DNA of 64,000 bases from Carallia brachiata (taxonomy: Eukaryota; Streptophyta; Magnoliopsida; Malpighiales; Rhizophoraceae). This document shows, piece by piece, positions 38,560 through 48,592 of the stretch. Both the position numbers and the translations under genes were made by a program. Under the pieces are notes generated by a model. That model saw only the letters and a program-made list of their open reading frames with translations, did not search any database and had not been told where the DNA came from. The DNA is taken from the NCBI GenBank assembly GCA_021464245.1, contig JADCRB010000046.1:3235214-3299213 (forward strand). The letters run 5' to 3'. Every line of letters starts with the position of its first letter. Position 1 is the first letter of the stretch.

Positions 38560-38860
38560 TGCAACGAACCAAGCTAACCCAAGAATCCGATCCTTCCACA
38601 AACCCCAAGCATCCCAAAGAATCTTTCGCCCATATAAGAATCTGGGTGTTCGGCTAGCTCCTGGAAATTGGCAATGCAAGAGACTGCGGGCCGCCGGAGA
38701 GTGATGGGAATGGCGGATTGGGGCGCTGCAGGGAGTTGGTAATCAAAGAAAGCAGAGAGCTTTTGTTCTGTTTTTGCATCGTGAAGGCTTGTAAGAATAA
38801 ACTTTGTGTTCGGCTAAACAAGACAAAGACAATATAAGTCATAACCTCAGAAAGCGACTT

Positions 38861-38912
38861 TCGTTTTCTTTCCTTTTTTTTTTTTTTGACGTCGTTTTCT
38901 TTTCTTTCCTTA
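38861..38912. repeat. poly(T)-GACG stub with imperfect direct repeats
   Basis: tcgttttctttcctt (38,861-38,875) is followed by a T run and gacg. Then tcgttttctt-ttctttcctt starts at 38,892, the same word with a 5-nt internal expansion. The TTTTTGAC junction matches the stubs at 11,243 and 41,389. Confidence 0.45.
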
Positions 38913-39440
38913 TTTTGTCTTCTTCTGTTGCCAGTTATGATTCTGAATTGAGTTCTAAATTCTAAGATTTGGCAGTTAAGGGAGAGATTAGTTGTAAATT
39001 AAGAAGTCGCAGACGAGTTGTAGAAGTTGTCGAAAAGTTTAATAATTAAAAAAAAAAAAAAGTTGGGTCCCAATAATTTTTGTTTTAAAATTTATTCTAG
39101 TTGAAACGATATTTTTAAAATAAATAAGAATATTTTACAACGTTTATTATTTTTATATTTTTAAAATATTAATTATTATTTAAGACATGTACACACACTC
39201 TTGAAAAAAAATAGCGCTCACATCTAGGCGAAGATAATTATTTACACCAGTAAAAATGGTGATCCAGTAATAAAGAAATCGGCATGTTAAAAATTTCAAG
39301 ATTGCGAATTTTATTCTCTACTAAACTATTTCATAAGATTAAATATACACTTATCAATTATTTTTGTTTCTGTTTTCCTATATAAGGACTGAGTGATGGG
39401 CATTTAGTTATGGTGTTTGTTATATTTTATTATTTTTTAG

Positions 39441-39545
39441 AGTATAATTTATTTATAATTTTATATTTATAAATTTATTTAATTATTTTTTATTTTAAAT
39501 AAATATCACTTATTATATAATTTAATATTATAAATAAATTATACT
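39441..39545. mobile_element. 105-bp MITE with 19-bp perfect terminal inverted repeats
   Basis: agtataatttatttataat at 39,441-39,459 is the exact reverse complement of 39,527-39,545. The interior is purely AT-rich. Related gtataatt(t/c)a...taatttt sequences occur at about 4,742-4,850 and inside the LINE at 43,309-43,445, so it is a small family in this window. Confidence 0.65.
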
Positions 39546-39796
39546 AGTAAAAAATGTAAATCTAACTAAAAATTCCTGTTCATATGATTTTTGGACATAA
39601 GTTGTGAGCTTGTATGTTACCGTCAGTTTGACTGTTTAGTGAATTGCGTTTACTGAGGCACGGTTCCTATTCAAATAAAAAAATAATTAAGAACTTCTTT
39701 AAATATATTTAATATTATTTTTATTTTTCACAACTAAGACAAAAGAAAAAGTAATTATAGGGTGTTATATGCGCTTGGTAAAGTATTTTTTATTGT

Positions 39797-40200
39797 GTGT
39801 TTGGATTTTGTCGTGGTGAAAAAAAATGGTGAGAAATAAGTAATGAAAAAAAATAAAAAAGAAATGATAGGATTCTGTTTAGATTATTTAGATAAGTAAG
39901 AGATAAATAAAAATAAAGTAGTAAAAAAATAAATTATTTGTTTGGATATAATGAAAAAGTGGAGAGAAAAAAAAATTTTGTATTGAAAAGATAATTATAC
40001 CCCTAACTTAATTAATACATAATTGGAAAAATTAAATCTTCCAGTGGAAGGTAATTCAGTATTTTTGCAAAAAAAAGTCTTTATCTACACCAACTTTCTC
40101 AGTTTTGTCATTTTTTTTGTAAGAAAGTTTTCTAGTGAGACCCATACCTCATTTTCTCATGATTTTCCAGTTGATTTTTTCTCAAACCATATCCAAACAG
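39797..40200. mobile_element. MITE-like element with gtttggat termini
   Basis: Begins tgtttggattttgtcgtgg and ends catatccaaaca, an imperfect inverted pair. The 5' half is purine-rich and the 3' half pyrimidine-rich, as in 10,428-11,051. About 400 bp, no coding capacity. Target-site duplication not clear. Confidence 0.5.
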
Positions 40201-41388
40201 AGTAATTCTTTCTAGTTATATTCTTTCCTATCATTTCTACTGTATCCAAGTTTGGAAAGAGAAAAAAGGTTTGGAAGAGAGAGAGGAAAGCTGAAAATTT
40301 TTTTTCTTCCACCCACTATTTTTATAACTCTATAAAAAAAGAAATGAATAATTTTTAATTTTATTATAAAAAATATAATGTTCATGAAATTTTATTTAAT
40401 ATACAACGCTACCATTTATAAGATCTTATAAAAAAAACAGAGATATTTTCATATATGATATTTTTTCCTTAAAAAATTTTACCCTTTTTTTAATTTCCTC
40501 CTTAATATGTAGCCATGGTTTGTTATTTGTCATTAGTTAAAGTGGCCCTTAATTGAAGCGGTGACCTGAACTCAGGTCTTGCACCAAGGCCCTTGTGGCC
40601 TTCACTTCCCCCTCCCTCCGACGAATCAGTTATTAGATTACTGGGAATTAAGAATATGAGTCATGAAGTGAACAAAAAATGGAATTCAATACCAAAAGAT
40701 CATCGATATTTGCAAAGCAGGATTCTTTCCTCTAATTTTTTTAGATCATTTTCATAGGCCTAATCTGTAGAATATTATTGCTCTTTACCATAACCTTAGC
40801 CAGTAGCCAACACTACTGTCACAGTCCAAGATGTTTTCCTTTTCTTTTTGGTAGTATCTAGGAACAAAAATAATGGCCAATAATTTATAGACGGCAGGTT
40901 GGCAAATATTAATGAATAAAGGGTGGTTTTTATTTTTACCACCTCGAGAGATGGGAAATACTAAGATTTAAGTATTCTTTGAAAGTGATTAGTGAGATTA
41001 AATTTATTGTGACTATTTGAATTACGAACGGTTCAATAACACTTATTAAAACTTTATTAAAATTATATGACACCACATTTACTTACTTATTCTCAACAAA
41101 AAAAAAATGATGGATTTTTTTTTTTTATTTGTAGAACTTTAGGCTATTGGCAGAGGTATGAATCCGGAGACAAAACCCTCTAGGACCCTCAAAGCTGCAA
41201 AATTTTTCGTCTCGAGATCAAAAGCGAAAGCACGAGGTTGAGGCTTCTGGGTGGTCGTCAGTTTTGCTCAGAATTATTGAAGATCAAATGGTCTACCCTC
41301 TTGGACCTATGGGTTGGTTGTTACGTTCCACTGGTGGATCGGGTGCAATAGCACTGTAGTTTTTAAAAGACAAGAGTTGGGGCTATTG

Positions 41389-41441
41389 AATAACAGGGCC
41401 TTTCATTTTTTGTTTTTGACATCTAATAACTGGGCCTTTCA
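41389..41441. repeat. poly(T)-GACATCT stub flanked by 17-bp direct repeats
   Basis: aataacagggcctttca (41,389-41,405) recurs with one mismatch at 41,425-41,441. The 19-nt insert is TTTTTTGTTTTTGACATCT. Its complement, AGATGTCAAAAAC..., resembles the LINE tails ending TGTCAAAAA at 12.92 kb and TGTCAAGAAA at 43.88 kb. Confidence 0.65.
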
Positions 41442-42589
41442 ACATCGGCAAATGGATGTAATGACCCAAGCATGACAAAGCTCGTTTCCCAAACTTATAC
41501 TGGGTTAAAATAAAATTCAAAGTATCTTAGCCGGTACTTACCTGGACGGGGTCAATGAGTGATCAAGAAAGTATCTTAGCCGATCGATTTTTACAACCCA
41601 ACTGCAATCAAGAGCTTCACTTGCCAGTAGCTGCTTATTGGATGCCCCAATGCCAACGAATGTTCTCAGACGCATAGCTTCTATCGTTGGAATTACAAAT
41701 GAGTTGATACGTTTGTTAAAATTTTGGTAGTTCAACTCGGTAAGAACTCGACTCGGTCTTATTCATTTACCTAAACAAGTGATACACGAGTTTAAAAGTA
41801 AAATTTGTTTAATAAACGAGCCAAACTTGAATAGGAGTAGATTTGACTCGGTTCAGACTCATAAACTATTTAAAGTTCGTTTAGTACTCGATAAATATAT
41901 CATTAATAACTCATTTAATATGTATCGTTATAAACTCATTTAATGTGTTAATAACACTTAATTGTATCATTTAATTTTTAATAAATAATTATCAATTTAG
42001 GGTTATATCTTTTATTTTATATATTTATTGATAAAACTCTATGTGATTATATCTGTAAGTAAGTTAATACATTTGTTAAAAACTTGGTGGCTTAATTTAG
42101 GAAGTAGTTGCCTTGACTTTCTTTATTTGATGAACAAGTGATACATGAGTTTAAATTCAAAACTTAATAAATAGTCGAATCTGAGTAAAGACAGACTTAA
42201 TTAAACTCATAAACAACTTGTTAAGAACTTATCTATATAATAATTAAAAAAAACTCATTTATTATGTTATATAAATAATTTCATCAACTCTATTTTCAAA
42301 ATTATATATCACATATATTTATATTATATATTAAAATTGAACACTTATGTTTAATTATTTAGTTTTAGTTAAATAAATAATTTTTATTCTTTCATTTTAT
42401 GTACAATAATAAATTTTTTTAATTTTAATTATTTTATTAGTATTATAAAATTAAATGTTACAATTCGTTGAAAGTTCAATTCGATAACAGTAAACTCAAC
42501 TCGACGTCAGCTCGTTCGTAAACAATACTGATACCAAATCTTATTTTTAGACTCATTTAATAAATAAGCTGACACTTGCATTTGATAAA

Positions 42590-43878
42590 ATTCTGCTCGA
42601 CTCAACTTATTTACAATCTTATCTGTTATGTTATGTTGAGATCCCATCCTCAGGAGCCAGACATTATCTCATGGGGTTTATCACCACATGGAACCTTCAC
42701 AGTTAAATCAGCATATGACTGTTTGCAGAAAAGAGAGGCATGTGGCTGGCCGTCAATTTATTCGTCCATGTGGAAGATTAAGTGCCCAGAGAGAGTCCGT
42801 TGCTTTATGTGGCAAGCACTTCGTGGTAAGCTGATGACTAACTACCAAAGATGGCTCAGGGGATTCACGCAATCTAGTTATTGCTCCCTCTGTGGTACAC
42901 AAGTGGAGACAGTGGTGCATTTATTGAGACAGTGTAGATTAGCATCACGGGTATGGATTAGTCTAATCTCAAGCTCAGTTAGTGTTCAATTCTTTTCGAC
43001 CCCTGAGCGCATGTGGTTTGAAAAGAACATAAGCCAGGCTTCGGTAGGAAATTCTGTGGAGGATTGGCCCTTGTGTTTGTTATTAGGGTGCTGGTGGCTT
43101 TGGCAGTGGAGGAATGCTCAAGTGTTGTCTCAGGAGAAGTGTAGTAGATACCCTTTGTTGTGATAAAAAAGCTTTGTGAGGAATGTCGTTCTGCCTCTTC
43201 TAAAGATCCGTTGCCATCGCATGGGGGGGAAAACTATGAGATTAGTGGGCTGAGAACCCCCTCGATTTAAGTGGGTTAAAAGTGAATTTTTATTTTAAAT
43301 TTTTTTTAAATGAGTATAATTCATTCGTAATTTTTAATTATATAATAAGTAAGATTTATTTGAATAAAAAAATTAAAAATAACATTTAAATGATATTAAA
43401 TTATAATTTAATTTTATTTAATAAAATTAATAAGTACTTAAAATTAATACTGGTGGGGCTTCTCAGGGAAAGTCAGGCATGACCAGTGCGGTAGGAGTCC
43501 TAGGAGACCATACAGGCATATGGGTCTCGGGTTTTGCTCAGCACATTGGCAACTACACCCCTTTTGTTGCGGAACTGTGGGCAATTTATCAAGGCTTGAA
43601 TCTAGCTCGGCAGTTTTGGGTGGAAAAGGTTTGGTTGGAAGTGGACGCTAGAGCAGCCATCGATGTAATTCAAAAGGGCGTTTGTGATACTCATCCACAT
43701 GCTAATCTGGCGAAGAAACTGTAGGGAGCTTGTGTCAATACCTTGGACAATCAAAATCTCAAGAGAAGGCAACCAGCTTGCTGACTGGTTAGCGGGCTTT
43801 GCATTTTCCTTGGTTCTAAGATTGCACATATTATCCCAAGCACCTAAGGAGGTCATCTATCTAATCAAGCAGGATATA
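42590..43878 (+). pseudogene. LINE remnant: zinc-binding RT domain and RNase H domain, + strand
   Basis: A 5'-truncated non-LTR retrotransposon. From about 42,640 to 43,163 one frame carries the zf-RVT domain: GTFTVKSAYD, then C-x2-C in YCSLCGTQVET, HLLRQC and a Trp-rich tail. After an AT-rich insert (about 43,260-43,445), an RNase H domain runs 43,446-43,724 (INTGGASQGKSGM... FVAELWAIYQGL... LEVDARAAIDVIQ). It then shifts frame to SREGNQLADWLAGFA (about 43,750-43,805). The first catalytic Asp of RNase H is Gly here (NTGG for NTDG); the Glu and second Asp remain. There are stops between the two domains and a frameshift inside RNase H. It is inactive, and its 3' end abuts the tail of the opposite LINE. 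Confidence 0.85.
43309..43445. mobile_element. AT-rich MITE nested in the LINE remnant
   Basis: The sequence from gagtataattcattcgtaattttt onward interrupts the LINE between its zinc-binding and RNase H domains. It is almost pure A/T and resembles the terminal part of the 39,441 element. The right boundary was inferred from where the RNase H frame resumes. Confidence 0.45.
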
Positions 43879-45610
43879 TTTTTTTTTCTTGACATTAAAT
43901 CGTGACATATTTCATTAAGTAGAAAGATCAAGACATAACAATTGTCTAAAGTTTTGCGGCCCAGTCTACGGGACAGTCTCCCATTCTGGATTGCTTTGGC
44001 ACCCAATCCACAACCCTATTAGCTGAACATTTGATAAGGGAGACAAAACAATTGAGTAAAAAACTCAAAAAAATCCTAACATCGTTGAGAATTAGACCAA
44101 TATCCCATCAGTATTGTGCTGCTCTACAGTTAAGTTCCTCTAAAAGTTTTTTAGAATCAGTTCAATGAACACATAGGGCGCTTCCAAAGATTGAGCTAGT
44201 TGGACTCCAATGCGTAGCGCTAGTGCCTCGGCCATGAGAGCAGTACTTGGTCTGTAAGCTGTTGCTCTTCCAGTAACAATGGCACCCCTCGAGTTCCTTC
44301 CAACCGCTGCAAGGCCTGATCTGCTGGATTGGCTATCAAAAGAAGCATTACAATTAATTTTTTATGTATCCCGCTGGTGGGGGGGACCATACATGGCTGA
44401 GTTGTTGGGAATTTTGATCTTCTAGCCTAGTGTGCTCCATGAGTGGGGGATGTTCTTTGCTAGCTTGGTTGATTCTTTTGACAGTGAGGGCTGGACAAGG
44501 TTGGATGTGGCAGAAGACAGGTTGGTTTCTAGTTTTCCATAGGTACCAACATTGCAGCGCCAATATAGGGATGACCTCTCTCTTTCCCACATTGATCATC
44601 TGTGTGCTAACTTCCTCCCACCATGCACCAAAGGAAGGGAATCCCGATTCTGTTGGACAATATCCCAAGGGTCCAGCAAACCAAGAAGCCGTAGCATGAG
44701 GGCAAAAGAAGAGCATATTCTCAATGGTTTCTGGTTTCTGTTCACAAAGCGTGCACACGGCATTTTGTACAATTCCTTTCTTGTGCAGTCGGTCTCTTGG
44801 GGGAAGCTTATCCAAGATTGCTCTCCATAGGAAGCATTTAATTTTTGGAGGTATTTGGAGATGCCAGAGTCTTCTCCACGTACATGAGGCTATGTTCTGG
44901 GATTTACCTGATTGGTCGGATTCTTGGGTCTTTGAGAGTAGATGGTAACCTGATTTAACAGTGTATTGTCCCCTAACGTCGTAGCGCCAAATGACAGTAT
45001 CAGGTTCAGTATTGATGCTGAGCGCTATGCTCCTAATAGCCTCAGCCTCCTCTTGACTAAACAATCTGGAGATTTTTCTAGTGTCTCACATTCCTCTACC
45101 ATGCAACATCAGATCCTTTACCATGTATATATCACCGTCCCCATGAAGGATCATCGGCATCAGATCCTTCACTGGTAGAAGCATCAGATCCTTTACATGG
45201 ATTGGATCTTGAAGGATGGCAAATCTGGCACCCAAGGTAAGTCCCATATGTAGATGCTTCTACCATCGGCAACCTTCCATCTAGTACCCTGTTGAAGTAA
45301 TTCTCTCCCATGCAAAAGTCCCTGCCATCCCCATGAAGGCCGTCCAGAAGTGGATACTAACATGAAGGATGATGCAGGAAAGTACAATCCTTTAAGAATT
45401 TGTGCCCATCCTGCATCCGGTTTGGTCATCAGGCGCCAACTTTGTTTGGCCAATAATGCTTGGTTGAAATAGATGAGGTCTCCAAAACCCAAACCCCCTT
45501 CCCCTTCGTTGAAATAAATGACTGAGGCTCGGTGGCCACGTCTGATGGCTCTTTGAACGACTGTAGTATCTTTGAAATAGGCTTTTGCCTTCCCGTTTGA
45601 CAAAAAAAAA
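43879..45610 (-). pseudogene. LINE remnant: RT C-terminus, zinc-binding and RNase H domains, - strand
   Basis: Reading leftwards, an RT C-terminal segment at 45,603-45,193 contains GEGGLGFGDLIYFNQALLAK and WKVADGRSIYIW. After a frameshift, a zf-RVT domain at 45,064-44,354 contains YTVKSGYHLL, PPKIKCFLWRA and CTLCEQKPETIENMLFFC, with the usual His replaced by Asn. An RNase H domain at about 44,350-44,150 contains GRNSRGAIVTGRA and MAEALALRIGVQLAQ. The end, NRVVDWVPKQSRMGDCPVDW, lies near 43,960-44,020. The strand-specific A tail appears as a T run at about 43,879-43,888. Several stops and shifts; inactive. A short scrambled duplication breaks the frame at 45,083-45,200. Confidence 0.85.
45083..45345. 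repeat. scrambled short direct repeats inside the - strand LINE
   Basis: atcagatcctt(t/c)ac occurs three times between 45,106 and 45,196. ccccatgaagg occurs near 45,140 and again near 45,329. The block separates the RT and zinc-binding frames of the LINE, and looks like local template switching or repair. Confidence 0.6.
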
Positions 45611-45704
45611 CAAAAGAATAAAATTCCAAGGGGAGAGGATCGTGGAAGAAATAAAATTGAGGACGAAGATTATTAGAAAAGAGGAAAATTATTTATCCTC
45701 TTCC

Positions 45705-46245
45705 GTATTTGGGAAAACATAATAGGAGGAAAGAAAATTAAAAAATTCTTATTTGGAGAGAGTGGAAAGTGAGGAAAAAGAAAATAATATGTATAAAAAT
45801 TTTAATTTTATCCTTTAAAGAAAAAAATATAATATATAATATAAAAATATTTAATTTATAAATTATAAAATATTTAATTTATAAATTATATATAAAACAC
45901 TTGTATAAATTTAGTTTAATAAATTTATAATATTTGTATAATTTTTAATTAAAAATTTTAATAAAATTTTAAAGAATGTAGAAATTTTTTATTATTTTAA
46001 ATAAAACTATAATTATTAATATATAGTAAGGATACTATAATCTTTTAATAAAATGTAGAAAAATTAATAATTTTCCACCTACATTCCCCAATTTTAAAAT
46101 GAATGGTTTGATGGGACCGAGAAAAAAGTTAATTTCTCTCTTCCTCACTAACTTTCCTCCCAAAATTATTTTCTAAATACAAATATTTACCCTTTTCTCT
46201 TTACATTCCTCTCCCTTCCTTCCTTTTTCCTCTCCCAAACACAAT
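45705..46245. mobile_element. palindromic MITE-like element
   Basis: The left end reads gtatttgggaaaacataataggagg. The right end reads cctctcccaaacacaatg. The 5' half is purine-rich, the middle AT-rich and the 3' half pyrimidine-rich. It fits the same group as the elements at 1-310, 9.75 kb, 10.43 kb and 39.8 kb. The boundaries are approximate. Confidence 0.45.
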
Positions 46246-46249
46246 GTTA

Positions 46250-47080
46250 ATGTTACAGTGATGGGTGAGCCCAAAAATGACCGCTGAGGTTATAAAACTT
46301 AATATAGATTATGCTGCTGATGCTCTTTGGTCAAAAGTATGAGATCCTTACTTTCCTGTCTCTTATACCTACAGATTTTGCTGCTAATGCTCGTTTGTAA
46401 TCTAATCGGGGTTAGCTCACCCGAAGATATAAATAAAACACAACCAATAAACTATAATTTAATTAATATTAGAATCGTTTTCAAAATTAAAAATCTTATA
46501 TTCAGGTCCTCGTAGGAGTCAATTAACAAAAACAAAAAATAAAAATAAAAATAAAATACAAGTGTGCTCTACCTAGGATGAATTATAGTAGTTTATGCGA
46601 TTTGATCCAAAAGTACATATTCCCTCTCCAACAAAAAATTAAGGAAATTTAAACTGCGAAAGAGGATGGACAGCAAATAGAACTTTCCAATATATACGTA
46701 TAATAACAAGGTAAAAGTTTTGGTTATGGAAAAATCTGCACAAAAATTATGCAAATCCTTCTATTCAATAAAACCATACTGTGTTCAATGCAGTTGCAGA
46801 ATCCACTACAACAATGACAACATAGAAAGGTATCATCTTTGCCACATGTGTTAGAAATATTTGTTTGAATGTAAAAAAGAAAAAGGGGGGGGGGGGGGGT
46901 GTGAATCCTCCCATGATATGAACTTTATATGCTTTTAAAAGCAAGTAAATACGGTTGTAATATGGGTGTTCCAAAAACAACCTTCAATCCTGGAGATGAC
47001 TTGGGAATGATTCAGGTTATCTATTTAGTGGAACTCGGCTAATCAAGTTGTAAAGAATAGCATTACCCTTCTTTTATTGG
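46250..47080. other. non-coding; contains 15-nt poly(G) and a duplicated block
   Basis: No gene recognised. Fifteen G at 46,885-46,899. The stretch at about 46,745-46,965 (cactacaacaatgacaacatag, then catgatatgaactt) is a diverged copy of about 53,020-53,245. The last 35 bp before 47,101 form a pyrimidine-rich tract ending tcttgcag, a good acceptor-like site for the F-box frame that follows. Confidence 0.5.
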
Positions 47081-47089
47081 TTTCTCATT

Positions 47090-47764
47090 ATGTCTTGCAG
47101 AAACACGCACAAACGGCGGAAGTACAAGAGGAAGATTGATGCAGAAAGCAATGAGTTAACAAGGACATGGTTTCATCTTCTTCCTTGTGATGTGATTGAG
47201 CTTATTTTTAGTAAACTGAATTGGGTTGATCGCATTCACGCACAAGCTGTAAGTAAGAAATCCTTACAACTGCTGCCTGCTGAAATTCCGTTGAAGCCTA
47301 TTGACGCGACATTTCCATGGATGGCCACTCAGGATTATCCAACCTGGAAATTGGAATGGAGTTTCAATAGATTTTATTTTCTCATTGTGGCAGAACCGAT
47401 CAAACCATATCATGCAGACACTTCTGATGAGTTGCCAAAGAAAAAACCTGAGGCTTCCCAGTTTTTGGTAAAACCCGAGAAGCAGCAAAGTACTTTTGTA
47501 ATCTCCGGGAGTGGAACGTTTGTGCTTCCAGATGTGGCTGGATCCTTTTCTCCAAACCCGAATTTAATTGGGTTATGGTCAGCATTGCATTTTCTTTTCT
47601 GGTTTATAGCCCTTATATCAAGAAGATTATCCTTTTGGCTAGGTTGGAAAAAGGAAATTGCAGCAAAGCCACCTTTTCCTCGGATCCAACTTTCCCAGGT
47701 TGTCTTTTTCGCTCACAACTGTTATTCCGGGACTATTCATCACATTAAAGGAATGAGTGAATAA
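47090..47764 (+). pseudogene. F-box domain reading frame, probably truncated
   Basis: An open frame of 224 codons. Residues about 26-65 read WFHLLPCDVIELIFSKLNW then VDRIHAQAVSKKSLQL, a clear F-box (family pattern W..LP.d.l..If.kL...d...a.aVcksw). The conserved final K-S-W is K-K-S, so the end of the motif is damaged. The remaining 150 residues have no repeat (kelch, LRR or DUF295) that I can see. The ATG at 47,090 lies inside an acceptor-like tract (tcttgcag|AAACACGC at 47,101), so this may be an internal exon of a broken gene rather than a true start. F-box proteins are the substrate-recognition part of SCF ubiquitin ligases; function here is unlikely or unknown. Confidence 0.55.
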
Positions 47765-48370
47765 ATCAGCATACACCAGCAACTTATTGAAAATCTTAAT
47801 TGTCTTGTCAAGGTCCATTGGAAGGTGCATACTGATGCTTCCACATGCGGATCCTAGCATCAGCAGCAATATCCATGGAATGCCAAGGAGGTTGATCACA
47901 GTTTTCCATACTATTGTAAGATATGTTCACCCATTCCAATAGCCTACCATATCTTGGTTGAAGTATTTGGTAGATGAGGCACTTAAATAGATATGCATTA
48001 TGTGCAACAACAGCACAACTTTAGTTTGATCTTCAATGAACAGGTAAGCTTGTTGATTGCATGTAGTCTAATGTTCTCATAACAAAAAATAAGAAAAATA
48101 AGAAAACACTTCCATCAACCCTTTCAACATGAAAAGTAAAGAGAGAAAAAAAATGAATGCTCATATGACTAGTCACACAGCAAGAAGAAGGTCCCACATA
48201 TTGATTGTTGATATGTGATGAAAGAATAGGGCAACATAGCATACCTGGTCAACAATTACTGCCATTCCACGCCTACTGCAGACAGAATGAAGCTGTCAGC
48301 TTTTTCTTGTACATGACGCAAGACAAAAATCTTAGGGTCAGAATGCAATCACAGTGGAGCTCTGACAGTT

Positions 48371-48592
48371 AGAATTACAAAGTGTAAAAGAGCAGCATGT
48401 ATCCTTTCCAGATATCCAGAAATAAGGATATATACTCGACTTGTAATCATCAGAATGGCTTTCCTACAATGATTAACGTCAGAATTACAAAGTGTAAAAG
48501 AGCAGCAGGCATCCTTTCCAGATATCCAGAAATAAGGATATATACTTGACCTATACTCGTCAGAATGACTTTCCTACAATGATCAACATCAG
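48371..48592. repeat. 110-bp tandem duplication
   Basis: The block starting agaattacaaagtgtaaaag at 48,371 repeats from 48,481 with roughly 90 percent identity by eye. Both copies contain tcctttccagatatccagaa. It sits in the intron-like part of copy A. Confidence 0.8.

Larger units (their letters stand above)
38560..42560. other. CNGC15 upstream region and repeat-rich intergenic DNA
   Basis: No coding frame recognised. From left to right: the presumed CNGC15 leader and promoter; a poly(T) stub at about 38,861-38,912; the inverted-repeat element at 39,441-39,545; the gtttggatt element at 39,797-40,200; sequence at 40,680-41,160 duplicated at 61,030-61,320; a stub at 41,389-41,441; and two diverged AT-rich copies with actcg/gagttt motifs at about 41,705-41,890 and 42,070-42,240. 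Confidence 0.5.

Noticed and set aside
38216..38704. 162-codon + strand frame over the CNGC15 5' region
   Set aside because: Overlaps the CNGC15 first exon and intron antisense; Lys/Gln/Thr-rich with no domain.
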